Below, one piece after another: positions 46,615 to 57,701 of a stretch of 64,000 nt of DNA. This stretch comes from Streptomyces sp. I6 (GTDB lineage Bacteria; Actinomycetota; Actinomycetes; Streptomycetales; Streptomycetaceae): assembly GCA_003725745.1 (NCBI GenBank), contig RHDP01000001.1, positions 3,115,001-3,179,000 on the forward strand, read 5' to 3'. Both the position numbers and the translations under genes were made by a program. The notes beneath the pieces were generated by a model. The model made no database searches. It was not told where the DNA came from and saw only the letters and a list, made by a program, of their open reading frames with translations. Each line of letters opens with the position of its first letter. The first letter of the stretch is position 1.

Positions 46615-47409
46615 TCAGGCCGTCAGGGGAAGCAGCGCCGAGAGGTCGGAACGCTCACCGCTCGCACTCACCCTCGCCGCTTCCCTCGCCGCCGCCCAGC
46701 CCTGGCGCCCCGTGGCCAGCCGGATCCAGGTCAGCGGGTCGGTCTCGACGACGTTCGGAGGCGTACCGCGGGTGTGCCGGGGCCCCTCGACGCACTGCAC
46801 CACGGCGTACGGCGGAATCCTCAGCTCCACCGAGCCGCCGGGAGCCTTCACGGCGAGCGCGTCCGCGAGCAGGCGCACGGCGGCGGCCAGCGCCTGGCGC
46901 TCGTACGGAAGGTCGAGCCCGGTCGCGTCCGCCAGGTCGTCGGTGTGGACGACCAGTTCGACGGCGCGGGTGACCAGGTGGTCGACGAGCCGCATACCAC
47001 CGGACCCGGTGCGCACCAGCCGCTCGGCCGAGCTGCCCGCCAGCGCGGCTCCGACCGTTTCGGCGGTCCGCCCGTACAGGGCCGGGAGGTCCCGGGAAGC
47101 GCCGGCCGCCGGCCGCGCGCCCTCGTCCGGGGCGCCCGCGCACCCGGCCGTGGAGAACGGCCAGTCCGGCAGCGCGACGTCCGTCTTCGCCGGTTCCGGG
47201 TGGTCGAGGGCCCCGGCGACGGCGCCGAAGGTCAGCGCGATGTGCGCGGCGAGGTCGCGGACGGTCCAGTCACCGAGCCGGGTCGGCAGGGCCAGCTGCT
47301 CCGCGGTCAGCGTCCCGACGGCGTCCCGGACGTGCCCGAACTGGGCGAGGACGGCGGTGCGGATCCTGACGGGATCGTAGCTGCGGGTGCGCTTCCTGGC
47401 CGGTGGCAT
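46615..47409 (-). CDS. MDMPI/DinB-like protein with SCP-type C-terminus
   Basis: The 264-residue protein starts MPPARKRTRSYDPVRIRTAV. The N-terminal half looks like the mycothiol-dependent maleylpyruvate isomerase (TIGR03083/DinB-like) fold: TRLGDWTVRDLAAHIALTFG and LVDHLVTRAVELVVHTDDLA include the candidate metal-binding histidines. The C-terminal half (ELRIPPYAVVQCVEG) resembles the sterol-carrier-type domain often attached. The annotation is usually 'sterol carrier family protein'. The substrate is unknown; a mycothiol-linked role is inferred. Confidence 0.78.
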   Translation of the reverse strand: MPPARKRTRSYDPVRIRTAVLAQFGHVRDAVGTLTAEQLALPTRLGDWTVRDLAAHIALTFGAVAGALDHPEPAKTDVALPDWPFSTAGCAGAPDEGARPAAGASRDLPALYGRTAETVGAALAGSSAERLVRTGSGGMRLVDHLVTRAVELVVHTDDLADATGLDLPYERQALAAAVRLLADALAVKAPGGSVELRIPPYAVVQCVEGPRHTRGTPPNVVETDPLTWIRLATGRQGWAAAREAARVSASGERSDLSALLPLTA

Positions 47410-47556
47410 GCGGGCGAGACTAACCCGCCCCTCGGACACCGCCGGGGCCGCCTCCGCTGCTGGCGGCCGTCCGCTGCCCGGCGGACGATGGAGAGGGGCC
47501 GCCCTCGGCGAGGTAAGGCGAAGGCCCCGAACCGGCGAGGAAGGAGTGTGACGGAC

Positions 47557-47960
47557 ATGTCCGAGCACCCGCACAGCGCCCTGGTCCGCCGGGGCTACGA
47601 GGCGTTCGGCAAGGGCGACCGGGAGACCCTCCGCTCCCTGCTGACGGCGGACTGCGTGCACCACGTCCCCGGCGGCAGCCGGGTCTCGGGGCACTACAAG
47701 GGCCAGGACAACATCCTGGACCTCTACCGGGAACTCGGCGAACTCACGGGCGGCACCCTGCGGGTCGGGCTCAGGGCGTCTACCCCGACGGCCGCGGGCA
47801 CGTGATGGCCGTCCACACGATCTACGCCGACCGCGGCGACCGCGGGATCGAGATGCCCGGCGGGCTCTGGTTCACCATCGTCGGCGGGAAGATCTCCGAC
47901 ATCGACGAGTGCGTCCAGGACATCGACGAGACGGACGCGTTCTGGGGTGCCGCAGGCTGA
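47557..47960 (+). CDS. SnoaL/NTF2-like protein (frameshifted)
   Basis: The repaired protein is 134 residues with the SnoaL-like fold: LVRRGYEAFGKGDRETLRSLLTADCVHHVPGGS, then SGHYKGQDNILDLYREL, and after the break YPDGRGHVMAVHTIYADRGDR and LWFTIVGGKISDIDECVQD. One base is missing at about 47777 (GCG-TCT should read GCGGTCT). The family includes polyketide cyclases and many uncharacterised ketosteroid-isomerase-like proteins. ATG 47557 has AAGGAG about 10 bases upstream. Confidence 0.78.
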
Positions 47961-48200
47961 GCGGTGAACGCCGCCCCGCTGCGCGGGACCCTACGTTACG
48001 CGGGACCCCGATCCCGCGCCGGGTGGCGGGGACGCCGTGCGCCGCCTCGAGGGCGGGCCCCACCCGTCAGCGGGGGACACGGCCTCCACGGCCCCGGCGG
48101 GCTCCCGGGCGTGGCGCGGGCCGGGATCAGGCAGCGGTCCCCGCCCGGAAGGCCTCCGGGCCGGGGACCGCCGCCGCCGGTGACTCGGGTGGACGGGGCC

Positions 48201-50444
<2,244 letters not shown>

Positions 50445-50448
<4 letters not shown>

Positions 50449-50537
50449 GCTCGGTCGCTCCTTCGCGCGCGGACGATGCTGCACACACGGACGAGGCGCA
50501 CACTCGCTCCCTCGGCCGCTCCGATATCGAGGGTCAC
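50445..50537 (-). CDS. Short ORF 2 between purQ and purL
   Basis: A 30-codon frame ([15 protein letters not shown]...SDRA) starting GTG and ending TGA, identical to the preceding mini-ORF apart from the start codon. Its stop overlaps the purL start as GTGA. It may serve only for translational coupling; there is no evidence of a functional peptide. Confidence 0.4.
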
Positions 50538-50626
50538 GCTCGGTCGCTCCTTCGCGCGCGGACGATGCTGCACACACGGACGAGGCGCACACTCGCTCCC
50601 TCGGCCGCTCCGATATCGAGGGTCAT
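50534..50626 (-). CDS. Short ORF 1 between purQ and purL
   Basis: A 30-codon frame starting ATG, which overlaps the purQ stop (ATGA), and ending in a GTGA overlap with short ORF 2. It begins [10 protein letters not shown], imitating the purL start MTLDTVKH. It looks like a product of the 89-base duplication. Confidence 0.4.
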   Translation of the reverse strand: MTLDIGAAEGASVRLVRVCSIVRARRSDRA

Positions 50627-51303
50627 GCGGCGACCAGCTTCTTGAGGATCGAGGTGAAGAATCCCAGGCCGTCCGTGCCGCCGGTGCCGATGAGGGGCTC
50701 CACGGCGTGCTCGGGATGGGGCATCAGGCCGACGACGTTGCCCTCGGCGTTGGTGATGCCCGCGATGTCGCGCAGCGAGCCGTTGGGGTTCACGTCCAGG
50801 TAGCGGAAGGCGACCCGGCCCTCGGCCTCGAGCTCGTCGAGGACGCGCTCGTCGGCGACGTAGCGGCCGTCCATGTTCTTCAGCGGAACGGAGATCTCCT
50901 GGCCCTGCTCGTAGTCGGCGGTCCAGGCGGTTTCCGCGTTCTCCACCCGCAGCTTCTGGTCGCGGCAGATGAAGTGCAGATGGTTGTTCCGGAGCATCGC
51001 TCCCGGCAGCAGATGGGCCTCGGTGAGGATCTGGAAGCCGTTGCAGATACCGAGGACCGGCATGCCGGACCTCGCCTGGTCGATGACCGTTTCCATCACC
51101 GGAGAGAAGCGGGAGATGGCGCCCGCCCGGAGATAGTCGCCGTAGGAGAAGCCGCCCGCGAGGACGACCGCGTCGACCTGCTTGAGGCCCTTGTCGCGGT
51201 GCCACAGCGAAACGGGCTCGGCACCCGCCAGGCGTACGGCGCGCAGTGCGTCCTGGTCGTCGAGTGTCCCGGGGAATGTGACGACACCGATACGAGCCGT
51301 CAC
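50623..51303 (-). CDS. purQ: Phosphoribosylformylglycinamidine synthase, PurQ glutaminase subunit
   Basis: The 226-residue class I glutamine amidotransferase supplies ammonia to PurL. The catalytic cysteine is in [12 protein letters not shown] and the His-Glu pair in [11 protein letters not shown]. The N-terminus ([18 protein letters not shown]) and [13 protein letters not shown] are typical. Its ATG overlaps the stop of purS (ATGA), so purS-purQ-purL form a translationally coupled operon on the minus strand. Confidence 0.97.
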   Translation of the reverse strand: MTARIGVVTFPGTLDDQDALRAVRLAGAEPVSLWHRDKGLKQVDAVVLAGGFSYGDYLRAGAISRFSPVMETVIDQARSGMPVLGICNGFQILTEAHLLPGAMLRNNHLHFICRDQKLRVENAETAWTADYEQGQEISVPLKNMDGRYVADERVLDELEAEGRVAFRYLDVNPNGSLRDIAGITNAEGNVVGLMPHPEHAVEPLIGTGGTDGLGFFTSILKKLVAA

Positions 51304-51545
51304 GACTCCACCTTGACGACGAAGTCCTCGATGACGGTGTTCGCGAGGAACGTCTCGGCCATCTCGTGGATACGGGCGAGGGCGGCCTCGTCGACCGGCC
51401 CGTCGACCTCGAGTTCGAAGCGCTTTCCCTGACGTACGTCCGCGATCCCCTCGAAGCCCAGGCGGGGCAGTGCGCGCTGCACCGCCTGGCCCTGCGGGTC
51501 GAGGATCTCCGGCTTGAGCATGACGTCGACTACGACGCGTGCCAC
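51300..51545 (-). CDS. purS: Phosphoribosylformylglycinamidine synthase, PurS subunit
   Basis: An 81-residue protein ([21 protein letters not shown]... RFELEVDG) that bridges PurL and PurQ in the FGAM synthase complex. GTG 51545 has GGGAG 6 bases upstream; the open frame to 51728 is not used. It is the first gene of the purSQL operon. Confidence 0.95.
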   Translation of the reverse strand: MARVVVDVMLKPEILDPQGQAVQRALPRLGFEGIADVRQGKRFELEVDGPVDEAALARIHEMAETFLANTVIEDFVVKVES

Positions 51546-51842
51546 TGGCACTCCCGGTGGTGTGGTGCTGAAGGCGGTTCCCTCAGCGTACCCGGCCGAA
51601 AATTCTACGCGCATAGATATCCGGAGAACCCCTGGGAAAAATCCAGGGAAAATCCACACGGCCTCATTGCGGAGGACACGCGGATGCAATTGACTGGGCT
51701 TCCCCATACGATGCCGGCCGCTGTACAAAGGAATAGAGCGGAATGCAGCATTGCACCGCGACAGCCGGAATAACGGATTCGCCCCGCGTCAGCACTGACC
51801 TGTACTGACCCGGCCGGCGGACCGCAGGAAAGGACGATATCC

Positions 51843-52172
51843 GTGGCGCAGCGCGTAGTGGTGACGCTCTCCGACGACATCGATGGCGGAGCAGCGGCGG
51901 AAACGGTTTCGTTCGGCCTGGACGGTAAGTCGTACGAGATCGACCTCAATCCCGCCAACGCAGAGAAACTGCGCACCGCCCTCGCACCCTACGTGGCGGC
52001 GGGACGCAAGGCCGCCAAGCACGCGGGCAGGGCACGCAGGGAGTACCGGCGCACCGACCTCGCACCCGACCCGGCCGCCGTCCGCGCCTGGGCGCAGTCC
52101 AACAAGATGGACGTGCCGGCGCGCGGCCGGATCCCCAAGCGCGTCTACGAGGCCTTCCGCCAGGCGGGCTGA
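51843..52172 (+). CDS. Lsr2-like nucleoid-associated protein
   Basis: A 109-residue H-NS-like xenogeneic silencer: N-terminal dimerisation strands (VVVTLSDDIDGGAAAETVSFGLDGKSYEIDL), a helix (NAEKLRTALAPYVAAGRK) and a C-terminal AT-hook-like domain (VRAWAQSNKMDVPARGRIPKRVYEAF) with the RGR minor-groove motif. It binds AT-rich DNA. Streptomyces has a main Lsr2 and a second copy at this locus next to purS (LsrL, SCO4076, from memory), and this is probably the latter. GTG start with AGGAAAGGA upstream. It is divergent from purS. Confidence 0.93.
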   Translation: MAQRVVVTLSDDIDGGAAAETVSFGLDGKSYEIDLNPANAEKLRTALAPYVAAGRKAAKHAGRARREYRRTDLAPDPAAVRAWAQSNKMDVPARGRIPKRVYEAFRQAG

Positions 52173-52309
52173 ACACCGGTGCGCGCAGCGGGAGAAGACC
52201 CTGCGGACGGGCTCGGGTGAGAAGCCGAGTTGCGCTGCACCCCCGCAGGTGGGCTACAGTCTGGATCACGCCGAGGGGCGGGGCCGGAAGGCCGGTTCCC
52301 ACGGAGCGT

Positions 52310-52381
52310 GCGGGTGTAGTTCAGTAGTAGAACAGCCCTCTTCCAGAGGGAAGGCGCAGTGTGCAATTCCTGTCACCCGCT
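52310..52381 (+). tRNA. tRNA-Gly (TCC)
   Basis: 72 bases; acceptor GCGGGTG/CACCCGC, D-arm TAGTTCAGTAGTAGAACA, anticodon TCC in loop CTTCCAG, and a T-arm with the slightly unusual GTGCAATTCC sequence (A in place of the usual TTC C of TTCGA). An upstream TACAGT hexamer at 52255-52260 looks like a -10. Confidence 0.9.
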
Positions 52382-52459
52382 CCGCACCGCGTACCGACCA
52401 CCATGGTGGATCGGGTAGAGTGGTGGACGCGCCGCCAGTGAAAGCTGAGCGGTAGCAGT

Positions 52460-52532
52460 GCGGACGTGGCTCAGTTGGTAGAGCATCACCTTGCCAAGGT
52501 GAGGGTCGCGAGTTCGAATCTCGTCGTCCGCT
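52460..52532 (+). tRNA. tRNA-Gly (GCC), copy 1
   Basis: 73 bases; acceptor GCGGACG/CGTCCGC, anticodon GCC in loop TTGCCAA, and T-arm GCGAGTTCGAATCTCGT. Confidence 0.94.
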
Positions 52533-52537
52533 CGGGT

Positions 52538-52572
52538 ACGAAGGTCCCAGTCACAGCGACCGGGACCTTCGT
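52538..52572 (+). terminator. Terminator of the tRNA-Gly pair
   Basis: ACGAAGGTCCC and its perfect complement GGGACCTTCGT enclose a 13-base loop immediately after the tRNA. Confidence 0.85.
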
Positions 52573-52793
52573 CGTGTTCGCCCTCGTTCACCCTCGTTCG
52601 TCCTCTGCTCGCCCTCGTTCATCCTCTGCCCGCATACGCCGCCCGCCGTTCCGTACGCCGGCCTCTTCCTCGGTGCACCGGTCCGTACACCTGCCTCTTC
52701 CTCCGTCTGCCGCCCGGCGTTGCTGACATTTGTCATGCGTGGTGATGACAGCGCGCACTGCCGACGGCCCGGGGTCGGCGGGACGCTGGGGCC

Positions 52794-53726
52794 ATGGACA
52801 GCGATGGGCATGTGATCGAGGCAGCCGGACTGCGCCGCGGATACCGCGGCGGGTTCGAGGCTGTGAGCGGAATCACCTTCACCGTGGGACGCGGCGAGTT
52901 GTTCGCCCTGCTCGGGACGAACGGTGCCGGCAAGACCTCCACCGTCGAGCTGCTGGAGGGCCTGGCCGCCCCGAGCGCAGGCACCGTGCGGGTCCTCGGC
53001 CGCGACCCGTACCGCGAACGGGCGGCGGTACGGCCCCGGATCGGGGTCATGCTCCAGGAGGGTGGCTTCCCCTCCGACCTGACGGCCGTCGAAACGGTCC
53101 GGATGTGGGCCGGGTGCACCAGCGGCGCCCGTCCGTCGGAGGAGGCGCTGGAGCTGGTGGGCCTCGGCCGGCGGTCCGGGGTGCGGGTCAAGCAGCTGTC
53201 CGGCGGCGAGCGGCGCAGGCTGGACCTCGCGCTGGCCCTGCTCGGCCGGCCCGAGGTCCTGTTCCTCGACGAGCCGACGACCGGTCTCGACGCCGAAGGG
53301 CGCCGCGACACCTGGGAGTTGGTCCGGGAACTGCGGGGCGCCGGTACGACCGTGCTGCTGACCACGCACTACCTGGAGGAGGCGGAGAGCCTCGCCGACC
53401 GGCTTGCGATCATGCACAGCGGGAGGATCGTCGCCACCGGCACCCCGGACGAGGTGACCGCCGCGCGGCCGTCCCGTATCCGCTTCGTCCTCCCGCGGGA
53501 GGTGCCCGCCGCGCGGCTGCCGCTCACGCTGCGGGCGGCCGCGGACGGACAGCGCGTCGAGATCCGCACCCGCGAACTGCAGCGCTCGCTCGGCGAACTG
53601 CTCCGCTGGGCCGATGAGTCCGGCGTACGGCTCGACCGGCTCGACGCCCGCTCCGCCTCGCTGGAGGAGGCGTTCCTGGAGATCGCCCGCCCGGGCACGG
53701 ACACGGAAACGGCAGGTGCCCTGTGA
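52794..53726 (+). CDS. ABC exporter ATP-binding protein
   Basis: A 310-residue drug/antibiotic-type ABC ATPase. Walker A is GTNGAGKTS (about residues 42-50), Q-loop MLQEGGFP, signature LSGGERRRLDLAL, Walker B VLFLDEPTTGLD, and H-loop TTHYLEEAE. The C-terminal 90 residues are the DUF4162-like extension seen in daunorubicin-type exporters. ATG 52794. The stop overlaps the permease start (GTGA). The four genes 52794-56664 form an exporter plus two-component system operon. Confidence 0.93.
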   Translation: MDSDGHVIEAAGLRRGYRGGFEAVSGITFTVGRGELFALLGTNGAGKTSTVELLEGLAAPSAGTVRVLGRDPYRERAAVRPRIGVMLQEGGFPSDLTAVETVRMWAGCTSGARPSEEALELVGLGRRSGVRVKQLSGGERRRLDLALALLGRPEVLFLDEPTTGLDAEGRRDTWELVRELRGAGTTVLLTTHYLEEAESLADRLAIMHSGRIVATGTPDEVTAARPSRIRFVLPREVPAARLPLTLRAAADGQRVEIRTRELQRSLGELLRWADESGVRLDRLDARSASLEEAFLEIARPGTDTETAGAL

Positions 53727-54712
53727 AGGCGAGAACGGCGAACACGGGCACGGCGTCCACCGCGAACCCGGCCGACCCGGCCAACACAGCAGACGCGGCA
53801 GGCGCGGTGAGCACAGCAGACACAGCCGGCACAACGGACAAGGGTGCCGCGGACGCGGAGACGTCCGGCCCGGAGGCGAACCCGGGCACGGCGGCTCCGG
53901 CAGCTCCGGCAGCTCCGGCGGCTCCGGCGACGTACGGAACGAGGACGGGGACCACGGCCGCCGGGAGGCTGGGCGCGCTGGGCCGGGCCGAACTGACCCT
54001 GCTCGTACGGAACCGGACCGCGCTGTTCGTGGCGCTGCTGATGCCCGTCGCGATGGTGGGCGCCCTGCGCGGGACGCTCGACGGGATGGACCTCTCGGGA
54101 GCCGGCCTGAGTCTCGGGGAAGCCCTCATGACCGGGGGCATCGGCATGGTGCTGATTTTCGTGGTGTACCTCAACCTCACGTCGGCCCTGGTGGCCCGGC
54201 GCGAGGAACTCGTACTCAAGCGGCTGCGGACCGGTGAGCTGTCCGACATGGAGATCCTCGCCGGGACGGCGCTGCCGGCCGCCGCGCTCGCGCTCGCGCA
54301 GAGCGCCCTGGTGGTCGTGGCCGGGGTCGCGCTCCTCGGTGCCGACGCGCCCCGGCAGCCCGAACTCCTGCTCGCCGGAACGCTGCTGGGCACCGTCGTG
54401 ATGACCGGCCTGGCCGCCGCGACGTCCGCGATCACCCGGACCGTGGAGAGCGCGCAGATCACCACCCTGCCGCTGTTCATGGTCTCGGCGGGCGGCTCCG
54501 GTCTGTTCATCCCGCTCGACATGCTGCCGGACCGTGTCGCGTCGGTGTGCGAACTGCTGCCGATGACGGGTGTGATGCGTCTCGTGGAGGCAGGTGTGAG
54601 CGGTGGTGCGGACACCGCACGGCTCACCGGTGCGGCGCTCGGCGCGCTGGCCTGGACCGTGATCTCGGTGTTTGCTGTGCGACGGTGGTTCCGCTGGGAG
54701 CCGCGGCGCTGA
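53723..54712 (+). CDS. ABC-2 type permease with unusual N-terminal extension
   Basis: The 329-residue membrane subunit has six helices in the C-terminal 250 residues (ALFVALLMPVAMVGALRG; MVLIFVVYLNLTSALVARREEL; ALALAQSALVVVAGVALL; TVVMTGLAAATSAI) and the conserved LVARREELVLKRLRTG region of ABC-2 permeases. The first 75 residues are a disordered Ala/Thr/Asp/Pro repeat not typical of the family. GTG 53723 is fixed by the overlap with the ATPase stop. It is the partner of the ATPase. Confidence 0.9.
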   Translation: MKARTANTGTASTANPADPANTADAAGAVSTADTAGTTDKGAADAETSGPEANPGTAAPAAPAAPAAPATYGTRTGTTAAGRLGALGRAELTLLVRNRTALFVALLMPVAMVGALRGTLDGMDLSGAGLSLGEALMTGGIGMVLIFVVYLNLTSALVARREELVLKRLRTGELSDMEILAGTALPAAALALAQSALVVVAGVALLGADAPRQPELLLAGTLLGTVVMTGLAAATSAITRTVESAQITTLPLFMVSAGGSGLFIPLDMLPDRVASVCELLPMTGVMRLVEAGVSGGADTARLTGAALGALAWTVISVFAVRRWFRWEPRR

Positions 54713-54729
54713 GGGCGGGGAGGACCGGG

Positions 54730-56031
54730 GTGTCCGGGATGCGGGTACGGGGCTGGAGCGGGCGCAGCGGCCTCGCCAAGGTGGACCTCTACACGCGCGG
54801 CACCGTGTACCTCCTCGTCTGGACGGCCCTGGTCGCGCTGACGCTGCTCATGCTGACCCGGCCCGTCCGCCTCGGTGCGCACCCCGCCGTGGCCGCCGGC
54901 GCCCCGCTGCTGGCGGTGGCGAACGGCGTGATGTCCACCCTGCTGGCCCGGCGTTCGATGGACGCCTACCTGGGGCAGGGCCGGGTCCCGCCGAGGCTGG
55001 TCGGCGGGGCGGCGGTCGTCGCCGCACTTGCGGCCGGCACGGCGCTGTGGCTGGCGGCGGCGGCCGCGGGCATGGAGGGGACGCTGCCCATGGCGCTGTC
55101 GACCGCACTGGTCCCCTTCCTGACGGCACACTGCCTGATCGTGCGGCGGCGGACGACCGTACTGGTCCACGGGGGCCTGCTGGCCCTGCTGGGCGTGCTG
55201 GTGCCGCTGACCGGCCGGAACACCGAGGAGACCCTGTTCACCCTCGGGACCGTCGCCTTCTCGATCGGCTGGCTCGCCTTCACCGCCCGTGTCTCCATGT
55301 GGACCCTGGCGGTGATGTGGGAGCTGCGCGAGGCCCGCGACGTGCAGGCGCGGCTCGCGGTCGCGGAGGAACGGCTGCGGTTCGGCCGCGATCTGCACGA
55401 TGTGCTGGGCCGCAATCTCGCGGTGATCGCGCTGAAGAGCGAACTGGCCGTGCAACTCGCCCGGCGCGGCGGCGAACGCCGGGCGCTGGAGCAGATGGCC
55501 GAGGTACAGCGGATCGCCCGGGAGTCCCAGCGCGAGGTCCGGGACGTCGTACGCGGCTACCGGGGCGCGGACCTCCGGACCGAACTGGACGGCGCCCGAG
55601 GGGTGCTGGGCGCGGCGGGAATCACCTGCACGATCGGGTCCCCGGGGAACGGGCCGCCGATCGACGTCCTACCGGTGGAGATCCAGTCCGCGCTCGCCTG
55701 GGTCGTCCGCGAGGCGACGACGAACGTGCTGCGTCACGGGGACGCCGCACAGTGCGCCATCACGCTCAGCACGGCGGCCGGCACGGCGGCCCTGACCGTG
55801 GAGAACGACGGCGTACAGGGCCGAACGACCCCGGGACGGCCGGCCGCTCCCGGCACCGGCCTCACCGGACTGCGGGAGCGGCTGGCCGCCCTGGGCGGCA
55901 CGCTGGAGGCGGGCCCCGCCCCGGACGCCCGCTTCCGCCTCGCGGCACGGGTGCCGCTGCCCGCCGGGGACGCGCCGGGGTCCCGGGACGGGAGCCGGGC
56001 ACGCCCGGCCACCGAGAACGACCACTCGTGA
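54730..56031 (+). CDS. Membrane sensor histidine kinase (HisKA_3)
   Basis: A 433-residue kinase with about six N-terminal membrane helices (YLLVWTALVALTLLML to LGTVAFSIGWLAF), a dimerisation/phosphoacceptor helix with the histidine in RFGRDLHDVLGRNLAVIAL, and an ATPase domain (ALAWVVREATTNVLRHG, GTGLTGLRERLAALGG). GTG 54730 has GGAGG 7 bases upstream. It belongs to the NarL/LiaS-type two-component class often linked to envelope stress or drug export. It overlaps nothing but is 17 bases from the permease stop. Confidence 0.92.
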   Translation: MSGMRVRGWSGRSGLAKVDLYTRGTVYLLVWTALVALTLLMLTRPVRLGAHPAVAAGAPLLAVANGVMSTLLARRSMDAYLGQGRVPPRLVGGAAVVAALAAGTALWLAAAAAGMEGTLPMALSTALVPFLTAHCLIVRRRTTVLVHGGLLALLGVLVPLTGRNTEETLFTLGTVAFSIGWLAFTARVSMWTLAVMWELREARDVQARLAVAEERLRFGRDLHDVLGRNLAVIALKSELAVQLARRGGERRALEQMAEVQRIARESQREVRDVVRGYRGADLRTELDGARGVLGAAGITCTIGSPGNGPPIDVLPVEIQSALAWVVREATTNVLRHGDAAQCAITLSTAAGTAALTVENDGVQGRTTPGRPAAPGTGLTGLRERLAALGGTLEAGPAPDARFRLAARVPLPAGDAPGSRDGSRARPATENDHS

Positions 56032-56047
56032 AAGATGAGGACAGGGC

Positions 56048-56664
56048 ATGACACAGGATCGTGTACGGGTGCTGCTCGCCGACGACGAGCATCTGATCCG
56101 CGGCGCGCTCGCCGCGCTGCTCGCACTCGAGGACGACCTGCTCGTCGTCGCCGAGGCCGCCTCCGGTGCGGAGGCGCTGGCGATGGCACGTTCGCACCGG
56201 CCGGACGTGGCCGTCCTGGATCTCCAGATGCCGGGCGGGGACGGTGTGAAGGTCGCCACATCGCTGAGGGCCGAGTTGCCCGGCTGCCGAACGCTGATCG
56301 TGACCGGTCACGGCCGTCCCGGCCACCTCAAGCGCGCGCTCGCCGCCGGGGTGCGCGGCTTCGTGCCGAAGACGGTCAGCGCCCAGCGACTCGCCGAGAT
56401 CATCCGTACCGTGCACGGGGGAAACCGTTACGTCGACCCCGAATTGGCCGCCGACGCCATCTCCGCGGGGGACTCCCCGCTCACCGCGCGCGAGACCGAG
56501 GTGCTGGAGCTCGCGGGGACGGGGCGCCGATCGCGGAGATCGCCGAGCGGGCCTCGCTGTCACCGGGCACGGTCCGCAACTACCTGTCGGCGGCGGCGGC
56601 GAAACTGGGCGCGGAGAACCGGCACACCGCGGTGCGCCTCGCACGGGAGCGAGGTTGGGTATAG
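56048..56664 (+). CDS. NarL/LuxR-type response regulator (frameshifted)
   Basis: The repaired protein is 205 residues. Receiver: acidic pocket ADDEHLIRG, phosphoacceptor Asp in VAVLDLQMPGG, then TGHGRPGHLKRAL and FVPKTVSAQRLAE. Output: LuxR helix-turn-helix (SPLTARETEVLELA, then AEIAERASLSPGTVRNYLSAA). The frame breaks in GGGG at 56515-56518; one extra G gives the expected ELAGDGAPIAEIAERAS. It is the cognate partner of the adjacent kinase and probably activates the ABC exporter genes. Confidence 0.92.
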
Positions 56665-56686
56665 TGGGCTCCGCGCCACGGCGCAT

Positions 56687-56759
56687 GCGGACGTAGCTCA
56701 GTTGGTAGAGCGCAACCTTGCCAAGGTTGAGGTCGCGAGTTCGAGCCTCGTCGTCCGCT
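56687..56759 (+). tRNA. tRNA-Gly (GCC), copy 2
   Basis: 73 bases; acceptor GCGGACG/CGTCCGC, D-arm TAGCTCAGTTGGTAGAGC, anticodon GCC in loop TTGCCAA, and T-arm GCGAGTTCGAGCCTCGT. It differs from copy 1 in the anticodon stem and T-arm. Confidence 0.94.
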
Positions 56760-56764
56760 CCAGT

Positions 56765-56797
56765 CGAGAAGCCCCGGCCTGAAGGCCGGGGCTTCTT
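56765..56797. terminator. Terminator between tRNA-Gly and purC
   Basis: GAAGCCCCGGCC-tgaa-GGCCGGGGCTTC followed by TT lies between tRNA-Gly (plus) and the end of purC (minus). It can serve both. Confidence 0.88.
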
Positions 56798-56801
56798 CAC
56801 G

Positions 56802-57701
56802 TCATGACCAGGCGGTGCCCGTCAGCAGCTCGTACGCCTCCAGGTACCGGGCGCGGGTCGCCTCCACGATGTCCTGCGGCAGCGCCGGCGGGGGCTGCTC
56901 GCTCCCGCGGTCCCAGCCGGAGGCGGGCGAGGTCAGCCAGTCCCGCACGTACTGCTTGTCGTACGACGGCTGGGGACGCCCCGGCTGCCACTGGTCGGCG
57001 GGCCAGAAGCGCGAGGAGTCCGGGGTCAGCACCTCGTCCGCGATGACCAGCCGCTCGCCGTCGAAGCCGAACTCGAACTTGGTGTCGGCGAGGATGATGC
57101 CGCGCTCGCGCGCGATGTCCCTGGCGCGGGCGTAGACGTCCAGCGTCGTCCGGCGCAGCAGCGCGGCCGTCTCCTCCCCCACCCGGCGGGCGACCGCCTC
57201 GAAGGACACGTTCTCGTCGTGGTCGCCGACGGCGGCCTTGGTGGCGGGGGTGAAGATCGGGGCGGGCAGCTCGGAGCCGTCCACCAGCCCCTCGGGCAGT
57301 GCCAGCCCGCAGACCGTACGGCTCGCGTCGTACTCCGCGAGGCCGGAACCGGTGAGGTAGCCGCGGGCGACACACTCGACCGGGACCATGTCGAGCGACG
57401 TGCAGACGAGGGTGCGGCCCGCCCAGTCGGCAGGCGCACCGGCCGGGAGGTCGGTGGAGACCACATGGTGGGGAACGAGGTCCGCCAGGCGGTCGAACCA
57501 CCACAGGGAAAGCCGGGTGAGCACCCGGCCCTTGTCCGGGATCTCGGTGGGCAGCACCCAGTCGTACGCGGAGATGCGGTCGCTCGCCACCATCACGAGG
57601 TCCCCCGCCTCGTTCTCGTAGAGATCGCGCACCTTGCCCGTGTGGAGGTGGGTGAGGCCCGGAACCTGAATCGGCTCGGGCTTTTCTACGAATCCGGACA
57701 C
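56802..57701 (-). CDS. purC: Phosphoribosylaminoimidazole-succinocarboxamide synthase
   Basis: SAICAR synthetase, step 8 of purine synthesis. The 299 residues show HLHTGKVRDLYEN, MVASDRISAYDWVLPTEIPDKG, VARGYLTGSG, IFTPATKAAVGDHDENV, LADTKFEFG and ADEVLTPDSSRFW. GTG 57701 has GGAGG 5 bases upstream; the longer open frame crosses the minisatellite and is not used. It is separate from the other pur genes, with its own promoter region. Confidence 0.97.
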   Translation of the reverse strand: MSGFVEKPEPIQVPGLTHLHTGKVRDLYENEAGDLVMVASDRISAYDWVLPTEIPDKGRVLTRLSLWWFDRLADLVPHHVVSTDLPAGAPADWAGRTLVCTSLDMVPVECVARGYLTGSGLAEYDASRTVCGLALPEGLVDGSELPAPIFTPATKAAVGDHDENVSFEAVARRVGEETAALLRRTTLDVYARARDIARERGIILADTKFEFGFDGERLVIADEVLTPDSSRFWPADQWQPGRPQPSYDKQYVRDWLTSPASGWDRGSEQPPPALPQDIVEATRARYLEAYELLTGTAWS

